The notes under the pieces are model-generated. The model saw only the letters and a program-made list of their open reading frames with translations. It was not told the DNA's origin and did not search any database. From Saccharomonospora xinjiangensis XJ-54 (GTDB taxonomy: Bacteria > Actinomycetota > Actinomycetes > Mycobacteriales > Pseudonocardiaceae), in the NCBI RefSeq assembly GCF_000258175.1, contig NZ_JH636049.1:1899482-1963481 (forward strand): a stretch of 64,000 bases of DNA. The letters run 5' to 3'. Positions within the stretch are counted from its first letter, which is position 1. Every line of letters starts with the position of its first letter. This document shows, piece by piece, positions 17,089 through 26,484 of the stretch. A program made the translations under genes and the position numbers.

Positions 17089-17913
17089 TTACTTGCGAAT
17101 CTCCATCGTGCAGCACTTCGGGCCGCCGCCCGCCTTGCGCAGCTCGGAGATGTCCACGAACACGGGCTCGTAGCCGTGCGCGGCGACCTTCTCGGCCAGC
17201 GCAGTCGCCTCGACAGGCAGCACCACGTTGCGCCCGTCCGAGATCGCGTTGAGCCCGAAGCACGCCGCGTCGTCGGCGTCGGCGACGACCGCGTCGGGGA
17301 ACAGCCTGCTCAACACCTTCCTGGAGCCGACAGAGAAGGCATCGGGGTAGTACGCGACGTGCGCAGGCCGGTCGTCGCTTGCCTCCGACAGCACGAACAA
17401 CGCGGTGTCGAGGTGGTAGTAGCGGGGGTCCACCAGTGTCAGCGACACGACGGGAACACCGAGCACCTCCTGAGCCTCGGCGTGCGCCTTCGGGTCGGTG
17501 CGGAACCCGGTGCCCGCGAGCAGCAGGTGCCCGGTCCAGGTGAAGTCACCCTCGGCCTCGTTGGTCTCCTGCGGCATCGTGACGTCGCGGAAACCGTTCT
17601 CCACGAACCAGCGGCGGAAATGCTCCGCCTCGGCCGCACGCTGGCTCGTCGCGAATTTCGCACCGAGCACGCGGCCGTCAACCACGGTGCCCGAGTTCGC
17701 GGCGAACACCATGTCGGGCAGACCCGGCTGCGGCTCCACCTCGTCAACGAGGTGACCGAGCCTGCGGTAGGTGTCCCGCAGTTCCGTCCACTGGTGCAGC
17801 GCGCGCTCCGGGTCAACGGGCACGCCGGGGTCCATCCACGGGTTGATGGCGTAGTCCACCGCGAAGTACCTCGGTGGGCACATGACGTAGTGGCGAGGCA
17901 TGGGTACGCGCAT
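17089..17913 (-). CDS. ddaH: Dimethylargininase / DDAH-like guanidino-modifying enzyme
   Basis: About 274 residues from ATG 17913 (ATG 17901 is also possible). It belongs to the amidinotransferase/deiminase fold. The nucleophilic cysteine lies near the C-terminus in GGPKCCTMEIRK, the catalytic histidine in RYYHLDTALFVL, and acidic substrate contacts in EAEGDFTW and LPDMVFAANSG. Family members hydrolyse methylated arginines or related guanidines; in M. tuberculosis the relative Rv2323c sits beside an AsnC regulator and ornithine aminotransferase genes. The same divergent AsnC-type regulator is here (17988), but no ornithine aminotransferase is visible. The exact substrate is inferred only at family level. 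Confidence 0.85.
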   Translation of the reverse strand: MRVPMPRHYVMCPPRYFAVDYAINPWMDPGVPVDPERALHQWTELRDTYRRLGHLVDEVEPQPGLPDMVFAANSGTVVDGRVLGAKFATSQRAAEAEHFRRWFVENGFRDVTMPQETNEAEGDFTWTGHLLLAGTGFRTDPKAHAEAQEVLGVPVVSLTLVDPRYYHLDTALFVLSEASDDRPAHVAYYPDAFSVGSRKVLSRLFPDAVVADADDAACFGLNAISDGRNVVLPVEATALAEKVAAHGYEPVFVDISELRKAGGGPKCCTMEIRK

Positions 17914-17947
17914 GTATCGAATGTATGCGGAGCGTGTTCCGGCGATC

Positions 17948-17987
17948 AATTGTCAATAGTTGCGCGTTGGTATGCTATTTGTTGCGT
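17948..17987. promoter_or_regulatory. AT-rich divergent promoter/operator region, ddaH / asnC-type
   Basis: The short gap between the two divergent genes contains ATTGTCAAT (9-base palindrome) and two similar blocks ending TAGTTGCG and TTTGTTGCG. It also holds a TTGTCA (17950-17955) and TATGCT (17971-17976) pair 15 bp apart. This AT-rich patch probably holds both promoters and Lrp/AsnC binding sites; the assignment is inferred. Confidence 0.45.
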
Positions 17988-18434
17988 GTGAACACGTTGG
18001 ATCAACGTATCGTTTCGTGCCTTGTCGCGAACGCCCGGTCGAGCTACGCGGAGATCGGCAAGGTGGTGGGACTCTCCGCGCCTGCGGTGAAGCGCCGGGT
18101 TGACCGGCTGCTGGAGACCGGCGTGCTCCGCGGCTTCACCGCCGTTGTCGATCCCGAGGCGCTGGGCTGGGGCACGGAGGCTTTCGTGGAGGTCCACTGC
18201 CAGGGCAACGTCTCCCCTGCCCGGATCCGGTCGCATCTCGAACCGTTGCCCGAGGTCGTCGCCGCCTACACCGTGTCGGGAGCGGCGGACGCCATCGTGC
18301 ATCTGCGCGCCGCGGACATCCACCACCTGGAGGACGCTTTGGAGCGGCTGCGAGGGTTGGAGATCATCGACAGGACGGTGTCCACGGTGGTGCTCTCGAC
18401 GTTGCTCGAAAGGCCGCCGGACCCCGGGCGCTGA
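17988..18434 (+). CDS. Lrp/AsnC family transcriptional regulator
   Basis: A 148-residue regulator from GTG 17988. The N-terminal helix-turn-helix is LDQRIVSCLVANARSSYAEI followed by VGLSAPAVKRRVDRLLETGV. The C-terminal RAM ligand-binding domain begins LRGFTAVVDPEALGWGTEAF and contains VVAAYTVSGAADAIVHLRA. The pattern and length are standard. It is divergent from ddaH with about 75 bp between starts, so it probably controls ddaH and itself in response to an amino acid such as arginine or ornithine. Confidence 0.92.
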   Translation: MNTLDQRIVSCLVANARSSYAEIGKVVGLSAPAVKRRVDRLLETGVLRGFTAVVDPEALGWGTEAFVEVHCQGNVSPARIRSHLEPLPEVVAAYTVSGAADAIVHLRAADIHHLEDALERLRGLEIIDRTVSTVVLSTLLERPPDPGR

Positions 18435-18580
18435 TCTCAGAAACTGGAACCGGAGTACCCTGTTACCGCCGGTTACAGGTAAGCCGGATCACAGGCCCCG
18501 ACGGGGCCGTGGAACGACAAGTAATCTCGAAGTATGAGCGCGTCGCGCGCCGGAGTCGGGAGAGAGGGATTTGCTGGCCC

Positions 18581-20544
18581 ATGAGCACAAGCGCAGGCGC
18601 AGACGGCGCAGACGGTGTCAGGGGTTCGGGCGCGGATGAGGAGGACGTCCAGACCAGCGTGACCACGGCAAGGCCGATCGAGGTCAGCAGGCTCGACAGA
18701 GTCGTCATCCGGTTCGCGGGCGACTCGGGCGACGGCATGCAGTTGACCGGCGACCGGTTCACCTCGGAAGCCGCGGCGTTCGGCAACGACCTCGCCACAC
18801 TCCCCAACTACCCCGCCGAGATCAGGGCGCCGCAGGGCACCATTCCCGGCGTCTCCAGCTTCCAGGTCCACTTCGCCGATTACGACATCCTCACGCCGGG
18901 CGACCGTCCCGACGTGCTGGTGGCCATGAACCCCGCCGCGTTGAAGGCCAACATTGGCGACGTGCCGAAAGGCGGCATGGTGATCGTCAACACCGACGAG
19001 TTCACCAAGCGCAACCTCGGCAAGGTCGGCTACGACACCGACCCCTTGAGCGACGATTCGCTCTCGGCGTTCGAGGTGTACGAGGTGGCGATGTCCACGC
19101 TCACTCAGGGCGCGCTCGCCGACAGCGGCCTCGGCAAGAAGGACGCCGAACGCTGCAAGAACATGTTCGCGCTCGGGCTGCTCTCGTGGATGTACCACAG
19201 GCCGACCGACGGCACGGAAACCTTCCTGAGGGAGAAGTTCGCCGCCAAACCGCAGATCGCGGAGGCCAACATCCTGGCCTTCCGCGCGGGCTGGAACTAC
19301 GGCGAGACCACCGAGGTGTTCCGCACCACCTTCGAGGTGGCCCCCGCTAAGCTGCCCAAGGGCACCTACCGGCAGATCACCGGTAACACCGCGCTCGCGT
19401 ACGGCATCGTGGCGGCTGGCAGGCTCTCCGGTCTTCAGGTGCTGCTCGGCACCTACCCGATCACCCCGGCCTCCGACATCCTTCACGAGTTGTCGAAGCA
19501 CAAGAACTTCGGCGTCATCACGTTCCAGGCCGAGGACGAGATCGCCGGTATCGGCGCGGCTCTCGGCGCCTCCTACGGCGGCGCGCTCGGTGTGACCTCG
19601 ACGTCGGGTCCCGGCATCGCGCTGAAGTCCGAGACCATCGGCCTCGGCGTGATGATCGAGCTGCCGCTCGTCGTGATCGACGTGCAGCGCGGTGGGCCGT
19701 CAACGGGGCTGCCGACCAAGACCGAGCAGGCCGACCTTCTTCAGGCCATGTACGGCCGCAACAGCGAGTCGCCCGTGCCGATCGTGGCGCCCCGCTCGCC
19801 AGCCGACTGCTTCGACGCCGCGCTGGAAGCCACGCGCATCGCGCTGACCTACCGCACTCCGGTGCTGCTGCTGTCCGACGGCGCCATCGCCAACGGGTCG
19901 GAGCCGTGGCTCATCCCCGACGTGGAGACGCTGCCCGACCTCCGGGTGCGGTTCGCGTCCGAACCCAACGCGCTCGACGGTTCCGGCGAGTTCTGGCCGT
20001 ACGTGCGTGACCCCGAGACCCTCGCGAGGGAATGGGCCGTTCCGGGCACACCTGGGCTGCAACACCGGGTCGGCGGGCTCGAAAAGGCCGACGGCAAGGG
20101 CAACATCTCGTACGACCCCGACAACCACGACCGGATGGTGCGCCTGCGCCAGGCCAAGATCGACGGCATCGACGTGCCCGACGTCGAGGTGGACGATCCC
20201 AGCAACGGCGAGGCGCGCGTGCTGGCACTCGGCTGGGGTTCCACCTACGGCCCCATCGGGGCCGCGTGCCGGAGGTTGCGGCGCAAGGGCATCCCGATCG
20301 CGCAGGCACATCTTCGGCATCTCAACCCGTTCCCCGCGAATCTCGGCGAGGTCCTGCGCTCGTACGACACCGTGGTGGTGCCCGAGATGAACCTCGGGCA
20401 GCTTGCGACGATGCTGCGCGCGAAGTACCTCGTGGACGTCCACTCCCACACGAAGATCGCGGGCCTTCCGTTCAAGGCCGAGGAGCTGGAGCACGTGTTC
20501 ACCGACATCGCCCACCGCACAGCGAACAAGGAGGCCGTGGTCAA

Positions 20545-20548
<4 letters not shown>
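18581..20548 (+). CDS. korA: 2-oxoglutarate:ferredoxin oxidoreductase, alpha subunit (gamma-alpha fusion)
   Basis: A 655-residue protein from ATG 18581, with GAGAGAGGG upstream. After a 40-residue acidic leader come the gamma domain (VVIRFAGDSGDGMQLTGDRF, YPAEIRAPQGTIPG) and the pyrimidine-binding alpha domain (LLGTYPITPASDILHEL, FQAEDEIAGIGAALGASYGG, STSGPGIALKSE, QRGGPSTGLPTKTEQADLL). It pairs with KorB to convert 2-oxoglutarate, CoA and oxidised ferredoxin to succinyl-CoA, CO2 and reduced ferredoxin in the cytoplasm. This matches M. tuberculosis KorA in layout. No ferredoxin gene lies next to it. The stop overlaps korB (GTGA). Confidence 0.95.
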
Positions 20549-21609
<1,061 letters not shown>

Positions 21610-21620
21610 CCCGTGGACGA

Positions 21621-21649
21621 GGGGCACCCGCGAGTGCGTGTGGTGCCCC
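21621..21649. terminator. Hairpin between convergent korB and the sunset-domain gene
   Basis: GGGGCACC and GGTGCCCC form a perfect 8-bp stem around a 13-base loop in the 65-bp gap between two converging genes. There is no U-tract, as usual in GC-rich actinobacteria. It is probably a bidirectional terminator. Confidence 0.55.
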
Positions 21650-21674
21650 CGCTTCCCTGCTCCGGGGTCTGGGG

Positions 21675-22787
21675 TCAGGGTGCCGAGAGGGGGCGGAATC
21701 CGACCCGCTCCGCGTCGGCGGGTGTGCGGAACCAGACCTCGGCGACCATGCGCGGATACTCCGGCGAGCCCTCGGCGCAGTAGCGCAGTGCGGTAACGCT
21801 GGCCTTGACGGTGAACTCGTCCGAAGGGCGCCCGCCTCCCGGCTCCGGCATCGCCGATCCCGGCCCGAATGGTCCCGGCGGAAGGTCGGAGGCGGCAGAG
21901 ACGTCCCTCGCGGGCGGCGCCGAGTTTGACGGCGGCACGGCGGGCTCGAACAGCGATCCGCTGCGGCTCGGCTCGGGGTCGCGGCGCTCCACCTGGCGCA
22001 TCGACGGCTTCAAGGGCTTCGCCGAGTCGAAGCTCTCCAACTGCGAACGCCCCGGCTGCCGCTTCGGCAGCGCGGTGGCGCTCTCCACCCTCGGTTCGTC
22101 GGCTCCCTGCCCGCCCTGGCCGAAGGCGGGTGGCTTCTCCTCCGGCTCATCGTCCAGCGGGGCGGGTTCGAACAGGCTGGTGCCCTTGCGTTTACCGCTC
22201 CCGGTGTCGCTGCGCTCGCCGCCGAGGTCGAGCTCGCCGTCCCTACCCCGGATCTGGGTGGGCTCACCGGGATCGGACGGTGGAGGAGCGTCGAGCACGC
22301 CGCCCGTGCTGCCGCGAAGGTCGTCGAGGGTGCCGTCGATGGAGCTGCCGTGCTCGGCGTCCCGGTCGTCGAGGTCGTCGGCGCGGAGGAACTCCTCGTC
22401 GAGAGAGTCGATCTCCGATGGCCCCGCGCCGGAGCGCCCCTGGAGGCTGTCGCGCTCCAGCCAGCTCGGCGACGGCGCGATGTGCTCGGTCACCTCCCCC
22501 GGCCTCGGTTCGGCAGCCGGCTCGAAGTGCCGTGTCGGGGATGTCGCCGGTGTGTCTTCGCGGTCGGTGAGGTCGCCACGGTCTCCACCCGTCGTGCCCA
22601 GTGCGGGGGCGATACGTGTGCTGTGAGGGCCGGTCCGCGGCCTCGGCGAGCCCTCCGCGGCGGCGAGCCTGCGCTGAAGTTCGCCGATGCGCTTCTGCGC
22701 GGGACGGACGAGGAACAGCCAGGCGAGGAAGGCGCCGAGCACGAACGCGACCGCACTGAACACCCAGACCTGGCCGAAAACGGACAT
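21675..22787 (-). CDS. Membrane-anchored protein with C-terminal sunset-like domain
   Basis: A 370-residue protein. One N-terminal transmembrane helix (VWVFSAVAFVLGAFLAWLFLV) is followed by about 280 residues of disordered, acidic, Pro/Ser/Gly-rich sequence with short recurring LFEPA motifs. It ends in a compact domain: EFTVKASVTALRYCAEGSPE, then MVAEVWFRTPADAERVGFRPL. The last part matches the sunset motif (EVWF...DAE..GFRP) found in actinobacterial ArfC-like membrane accessory proteins, but the usual YHxP is replaced by YCAEGSPEY. Function unknown. It lies 14 bp after the polyprenyl synthase start on the same strand and may be co-transcribed with it. Confidence 0.65.
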   Translation of the reverse strand: MSVFGQVWVFSAVAFVLGAFLAWLFLVRPAQKRIGELQRRLAAAEGSPRPRTGPHSTRIAPALGTTGGDRGDLTDREDTPATSPTRHFEPAAEPRPGEVTEHIAPSPSWLERDSLQGRSGAGPSEIDSLDEEFLRADDLDDRDAEHGSSIDGTLDDLRGSTGGVLDAPPPSDPGEPTQIRGRDGELDLGGERSDTGSGKRKGTSLFEPAPLDDEPEEKPPAFGQGGQGADEPRVESATALPKRQPGRSQLESFDSAKPLKPSMRQVERRDPEPSRSGSLFEPAVPPSNSAPPARDVSAASDLPPGPFGPGSAMPEPGGGRPSDEFTVKASVTALRYCAEGSPEYPRMVAEVWFRTPADAERVGFRPLSAP

Positions 22788-22801
22788 GACGGCTGCCCTC
22801 C

Positions 22802-23821
22802 TTAGTGGGTGCGTGCGACGAGGTAGTCGGCGACCGACTCGCAGGCCACCCTCGCCGGGGACTGCGGCAACACGGCGAGCTCCTCTCGTGCGCGCCGAGC
22901 GTAGTCGGCGAGGGTGGCGCGCGTGCGTTCGAGCCCACCCGATCGGCGTAGCAGGTCGAGTGCCTCCGCCACCAGCGCGTCGTCGGTGAGCGGCCCCGCC
23001 AGCAACGCCACGAGGCGCGGATCGGGATCACAGGACAGCGCGTAGTGCATCGGCAGGGTTCGCACGCCCTCGCGCAGGTCCGTTCCCTGCGCCTTGCCCG
23101 AGGTGTCGGGCGGTGAGGCGATGTCGATGATGTCGTCGGAGATCTGGAACGCCGTGCCCACGATCTCGCCGAACCGGTGAAGAGCCTCGACGTGTTCGGG
23201 AGCGGCGTCGGAGAACATGCCGCCGAAACGTCCCGCCGTCGCGATCAGGGACCCGGTCTTCTGGCCGATGACGGACAGGTAGTGCTCGACAGGGTCGTCC
23301 CCACCCTGCGGTCCGACCGTCTCGCGCATCTGCCCCGTCACGAGTTCGCCGAACGTCTCGGCGATGATGCGGGCGGCGTCTGTGCCCAGGTCTGCCACCA
23401 GACGCGAGGCGTGGGCGAAGAGGTAGTCGCCCGTCAGGATGGCGACGCTGTTGTCCCAGCGGGCGTTGACGCTGGGGGCGCCCCGGCGCATCGTGGCCTC
23501 GTCCATCACGTCGTCGTGGTAGAGCGTGGCGAGGTGCACCAGTTCCACCGCGGCGGCCGCGGTGATCACGGCGTCCCGGCTTCCCCCCTCGCCGAACTGG
23601 GAGGCGAGCAACGTGAACATGGGGCGGAAGCGTTTGCCACCGGCATCGACGAGGTGGCGCGCGGCCTCGTCAATGGCCGCGACGTCACTGCTGACGACGC
23701 CACGAAGAACCTCCTCGACGTCGTCGAGCCCCGCGACGAGCGTCCGCAGCAGCTCCTCGTCCGCGATCTGCAGCCCGACTGCAGCGCGCAACTCGTCGAT
23801 GGTGCCATCACGCACTGACAC
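22802..23821 (-). CDS. Polyprenyl diphosphate synthase (long-chain trans-prenyltransferase)
   Basis: A 339-residue enzyme from GTG 23821. The first aspartate-rich motif is LYHDDVMDEATMRRG and the second is QISDDIIDIASPPD. KRFRPMFTLLAS and VELVHLATLYHDD are conserved flanks. Length fits heptaprenyl/octaprenyl-type synthases such as M. tuberculosis GrcC1. It most likely makes the polyprenyl side chain that MenA (54640) attaches to the naphthoquinone ring, a role supported by the surrounding men and nuo genes. Chain length cannot be read with certainty. Confidence 0.9.
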   Translation of the reverse strand: MSVRDGTIDELRAAVGLQIADEELLRTLVAGLDDVEEVLRGVVSSDVAAIDEAARHLVDAGGKRFRPMFTLLASQFGEGGSRDAVITAAAAVELVHLATLYHDDVMDEATMRRGAPSVNARWDNSVAILTGDYLFAHASRLVADLGTDAARIIAETFGELVTGQMRETVGPQGGDDPVEHYLSVIGQKTGSLIATAGRFGGMFSDAAPEHVEALHRFGEIVGTAFQISDDIIDIASPPDTSGKAQGTDLREGVRTLPMHYALSCDPDPRLVALLAGPLTDDALVAEALDLLRRSGGLERTRATLADYARRAREELAVLPQSPARVACESVADYLVARTH

Positions 23822-24154
23822 GTCGGCTCCGCCCTTTCGGCCCTGTCGGTCACGGTCCTCACCAGCCTAATGGGCGGAGGTCGCGCGGCGACGACCCGCA
23901 GGTCACTCCCCACTTCGTGACGCGGGCGACACACGGCAGCACGACCCTGTATCCTTCTACATCGTGCCGCGCTACCCCGCGTCATGCACCGGGTTTCGAA
24001 CATCATTTTGATCAAAACTGTTTTCCGAAACAGCCTTTTCGATAGGAGGGAATCTTTGGCCCAAACGGGCGAAATTGCTGCGAATCACATAATCGAATGC
24101 TAACGTCAAGCCGCTTCGCGCGGGAGGAAAGCCACAGAAACCGGGGGGTTCGAG
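23822..24154. other. 333-bp intergenic region, unusually AT-rich, before the ESX satellite locus
   Basis: The part from about 23950 to 24110 is clearly richer in A and T than the surroundings. It contains the perfect palindrome TTTTGATCAAAA (24006-24017), immediately followed by CTGTTTTCCGAAACAG (24018-24033, 6-bp arms). A possible 15-codon leader ORF follows at 24056. It probably holds the promoter and control sites of the locus at 24155-28456; no regulator can be assigned. Confidence 0.5.
24056..24103 (+). CDS. Possible 15-residue leader peptide
   Basis: TTG 24056 has a near-perfect SD, GGAGGG, ending 5 bases upstream. It encodes MAQTGEIAANHIIEC followed by TAA. The peptide lies upstream of the ESX-satellite gene at 24155. 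It could be a leader or the remnant N-terminus of a lost small gene. Only the SD and open frame support it. Confidence 0.2.
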   Translation: MAQTGEIAANHIIEC

Positions 24155-24613
24155 GTGGCAAGAAAGATCAGGGGATTTGCCCACCCAGCCGCTGGCGCCG
24201 TCTACATTCCCGAAACCGCGCAACCGTCTTCACCACCTCCACATGATCTTCTTCTCCACCGCGCCGCGCGCACCGACGCCGCGCTCGACGAGGTGATTGG
24301 CGACGAAGGCTTCGCCTTCGACACCGAAACCCTCCAACACCTCGCCAACCAATGGGCCGACTTCGCCCGCCGCTACAGGGACGCACGCGATCTCGCCAAC
24401 CACCTCACACGAGCGGAGGGCCCCGGGCTCGACTACGCGAGCGTCGGACACGCGGAGACGCTCGTGGCGTCCGGCCAGGCGCTGAAGGCCGCGCTCGACG
24501 AACGGGTTCGCTACTGCGAGGACATGCGCGACAGATTCCTCGCGGCGCTGGGCAAGTACATCGCAGCCGAGGACGAAGCCGAGACCACGATCGACAAGGG
24601 CAGATTCGAATGA
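24155..24613 (+). CDS. ESX-satellite helical protein, copy 1 (unknown function)
   Basis: A 152-residue protein from GTG 24155. After a Pro-rich N-terminus (IPETAQPSSPPPHD) it is all helical, with HRAARTDAALDEVIGDEG, LQHLANQWADFARRYRDA, and VRYCEDMRDRFLAALGKYIA. There is no signal peptide. Its size, helical content and position before DUF3558, PPE-like and EspG-like genes suggest a type VII secretion substrate or helper, but there is no clear WXG motif. A close paralogue starts at 25397, with 128 bp identical at DNA level (24240-24367). The stop overlaps the lipoprotein gene (ATGA). Confidence 0.65.
   Translation: MARKIRGFAHPAAGAVYIPETAQPSSPPPHDLLLHRAARTDAALDEVIGDEGFAFDTETLQHLANQWADFARRYRDARDLANHLTRAEGPGLDYASVGHAETLVASGQALKAALDERVRYCEDMRDRFLAALGKYIAAEDEAETTIDKGRFE
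24240..24367 (+). repeat. 128-bp perfect direct repeat, copy 1 (partner 25482-25609)
   Basis: Every base is identical to 25482-25609, including silent positions, although the coding sequence on both sides has diverged substantially. The distance is 1,242 bp. This is the signature of recent gene conversion or recombination between the duplicated cassettes. Confidence 0.95.
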
Positions 24614-25233
24614 GGAACCCTGGACTCGCCGCCGCACTCGTCGCCACAGCATTCCTCACAGGCTGCTCCTCGACACCCAGCGACGGCACACCGACGCCGT
24701 CCTCACCACCGACCAACCCACCCCACTCCACCGGCAACCAAACCCACGGTGCGCCCAGAGTTACCGACCCACTCGCCATCGACCCCTTCCTCCAGAAGCC
24801 CTGCACCTCACTGACCGAAAAGCAGGTCACCGAGTATCTCGGTGCGGACGCCGAGACCCGACCCAAGACGGATCGCAGTGCGGGACCGTCCTGTGCCTGG
24901 CACTCGGACGTATTGAGCGACGCTCAAATCTCGGTCACCTATCCCCAGCTGGGCGACGAGGGCTTGACCTCGATTTACCGAAACAGGGACAAGGCCGCCT
25001 ATTTCACGGAAATGGATTCCGTGGACGGCTATCCCACCATCGCCTCCAGCACCATCGACAACCGCGACGAAGGCGAATGCCTCGTCACGGTCGGCACCAG
25101 TGACTCCGACTACGTCAACATCGACATGTATCTCGGCGACGGCTCCGTCGGGAAACTCGATCCGTGCGAGGCCGCTCACGAGGTCGCCACCGCCGTCATC
25201 GGCAACATCAAGACAGCCAACGGAGGCAAGTGA
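24610..25233 (+). CDS. DUF3558 lipoprotein, copy 1
   Basis: A 207-residue lipoprotein whose signal peptide ends in the lipobox LTGC (residues about 16-19), followed by a Ser/Pro/Thr-rich linker. The DUF3558 domain starts DPLAIDPFLQKPCTSLTEKQ, with a second cysteine in GPSCAWHSD, and continues ISVTYPQLGDEGL. A C-terminal cysteine pair follows (EGECLVTVG, DPCEAAHEV). DUF3558 proteins are exported lipoproteins of actinobacteria, often beside ESX/EspG genes; function unknown. It is translationally coupled to the helical protein upstream. Its last 105 coding bases are almost identical to copy 2. Confidence 0.85.
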   Translation: MRNPGLAAALVATAFLTGCSSTPSDGTPTPSSPPTNPPHSTGNQTHGAPRVTDPLAIDPFLQKPCTSLTEKQVTEYLGADAETRPKTDRSAGPSCAWHSDVLSDAQISVTYPQLGDEGLTSIYRNRDKAAYFTEMDSVDGYPTIASSTIDNRDEGECLVTVGTSDSDYVNIDMYLGDGSVGKLDPCEAAHEVATAVIGNIKTANGGK

Positions 25234-25239
25234 TCATGG
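25129..25239 (+). repeat. 111-bp near-identical direct repeat, copy 1 (partner 26380-26490)
   Basis: Only three mismatches separate it from 26380-26490. It covers the DUF3558 C-terminus, the stop codon and the following ATCATGG, so the junction to the next reading frame is duplicated too. Together with the 128-bp repeat it brackets diverged sequence. Confidence 0.9.
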
Positions 25240-25396
25240 CGGATAGCCGAGTTCGCGCCGAGCCGACGTGTACGCCGATGGAGGGCCTGTCCGGATCGAG
25301 GTCGAATCGGACGCCACCGCCGACATCGCTGGGTCCTGCGGCCCAACGGCTGGACGCGGGGAACGAGCCTCGGCTGACGACATCAGGGGGCCGGTA
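25234..25396 (+). other. Spacer between duplicated cassettes, possible gene remnant
   Basis: In copy 2 the sequence after the lipoprotein stop starts the PPE-like gene at ATG 26487. Here the same ATG (25236) opens a 53-codon frame of shadow composition ending at 25397. A second frame (from a GTG near 25267) reads VYADGGPVRIEVESDATADIA and runs into the next gene; that looks like a fragment of a lost small protein. I make no gene call. Confidence 0.4.
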
Positions 25397-25861
25397 ATGG
25401 CCAGGGAGATCAGAGGAGTCGCCCATCCGGTCGGCGGCGCGGTCTACACACCCCAGGCCTCACCGCCACCCACACCACCTTCACATGATCTTCTTCTCCA
25501 CCGCGCCGCGCGCACCGACGCCGCGCTCGACGAGGTGATTGGCGACGAAGGCTTCGCCTTCGACACCGAAACCCTCCAACACCTCGCCAACCAATGGGCC
25601 GACTTCGCCAGTCGCTACGAAGACGCACTCTCCGACGCCGACCTCATTGCCTCGGCAGAGGGACCGGGGATCGAGTACGCGAGTGCCGGGCACGCGGAGA
25701 AACTGCGAGCGTCCGGCAGGGCCTTGAGAGACGCGTTGCAGGAACGCATCAGGTACTGCGAGGAAATGAGGGACAAATTCCGCGCAGCGCTCGGCGATCA
25801 CCTCAGCACCGAGGGCGACGCCGAGACCACTCTCTCGAAAGTGAAGGGCGAGATGGAATGA
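25397..25861 (+). CDS. ESX-satellite helical protein, copy 2 (unknown function)
   Basis: A 154-residue paralogue of the protein at 24155. The start ATG 25397 is set by alignment of the N-termini (MAREIRGVAHP against MARKIRGFAHP), with AGGGGG upstream. The central part is identical in DNA to copy 1, but the C-terminal third (EGPGIEYASAGHAEKL, LSTEGDAETTLSKVKGEME) has many substitutions. It retains the helices and the QWADF segment. The stop overlaps the next lipoprotein start (ATGA). Role unknown, inferred to be type VII secretion related. Confidence 0.65.
   Translation: MAREIRGVAHPVGGAVYTPQASPPPTPPSHDLLLHRAARTDAALDEVIGDEGFAFDTETLQHLANQWADFASRYEDALSDADLIASAEGPGIEYASAGHAEKLRASGRALRDALQERIRYCEEMRDKFRAALGDHLSTEGDAETTLSKVKGEME
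25482..25609 (+). repeat. 128-bp perfect direct repeat, copy 2 (partner 24240-24367)
   Basis: The second copy of the identical block within the paralogous helical proteins. It codes for the segment from about DLLLHRAARTD to QWADFA. No mismatch was found by base-by-base comparison. Confidence 0.95.
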
Positions 25862-26484
25862 GACCTGCTTGGCCTACCATCACACTGATCATCGCCGCCG
25901 TGGTTGCCACAGGCTGTTCGCGCACGCCGCACGTCGGCATTGCCGCGGGCTCCTCCTTCCCGCCCGCCTCCCCAGCGTCCACCATCGGCACCGTGACTGG
26001 AGTCCCTTCGATCGAAAGTCCCCTGGACATCGACTCCTTCGTGACAGAGCCATGCCACTCGTTGACGAACGAACAAATCACCAAATATCTCGGCGAGGAA
26101 ACCAAAACAAACCCGCGCAAGGATGGGGCCGCGGGTCCGGCCTGCTCGTGGCGTTCCGACATGCACAGCGACGCCAAGATTTCGATCACCTATCCCCAGG
26201 TCACCGACGAGGGACTGACCGCGATCTACCGCAACAAGAACGAGGCCGCGTATTTCACCGAGCTGCCGGACGTGGATGGTTACCCCGCTGTCGCGTCCAG
26301 CATGATCGACGCTCGCGACGAGGGCGAATGCCACCTTCTTGTCGGAACGAGCAACACCAGCTATGTGAGTGTTCGCGCGTATCTCGGCGACGGCTCCGTC
26401 GGGAAGGTCGATCCGTGCGAGGCCGCTCACGAGGTCGCCACCGCCGTCATCGGCAACATCAAGGCAGCCAACGGAGGCAAGTGA
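25858..26484 (+). CDS. DUF3558 lipoprotein, copy 2
   Basis: A 208-residue paralogue of the lipoprotein at 24610, with lipobox ATGC at the end of a short signal peptide. DUF3558 features are conserved: DIDSFVTEPCHSLTNEQ, GPACSWRSD, ISITYPQVTDEGLTAIYRN, EGECHLLVG and DPCEAAHEVATAV. The signal peptide and linker differ from copy 1; the final 35 codons are almost identical in DNA. The start codon overlaps the upstream stop. It is followed 2 bases after its stop by the PPE-like gene, so all lie in one operon. Confidence 0.85.
   Translation: MRPAWPTITLIIAAVVATGCSRTPHVGIAAGSSFPPASPASTIGTVTGVPSIESPLDIDSFVTEPCHSLTNEQITKYLGEETKTNPRKDGAAGPACSWRSDMHSDAKISITYPQVTDEGLTAIYRNKNEAAYFTELPDVDGYPAVASSMIDARDEGECHLLVGTSNTSYVSVRAYLGDGSVGKVDPCEAAHEVATAVIGNIKAANGGK

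Noticed and set aside
25236..25397. 53-codon ORF between the ESX cassettes
   Set aside because: Composition is shadow-like (Ser/Arg/Pro/Thr) and only its ATG context is shared with the PPE-like gene; recorded as a spacer or remnant.
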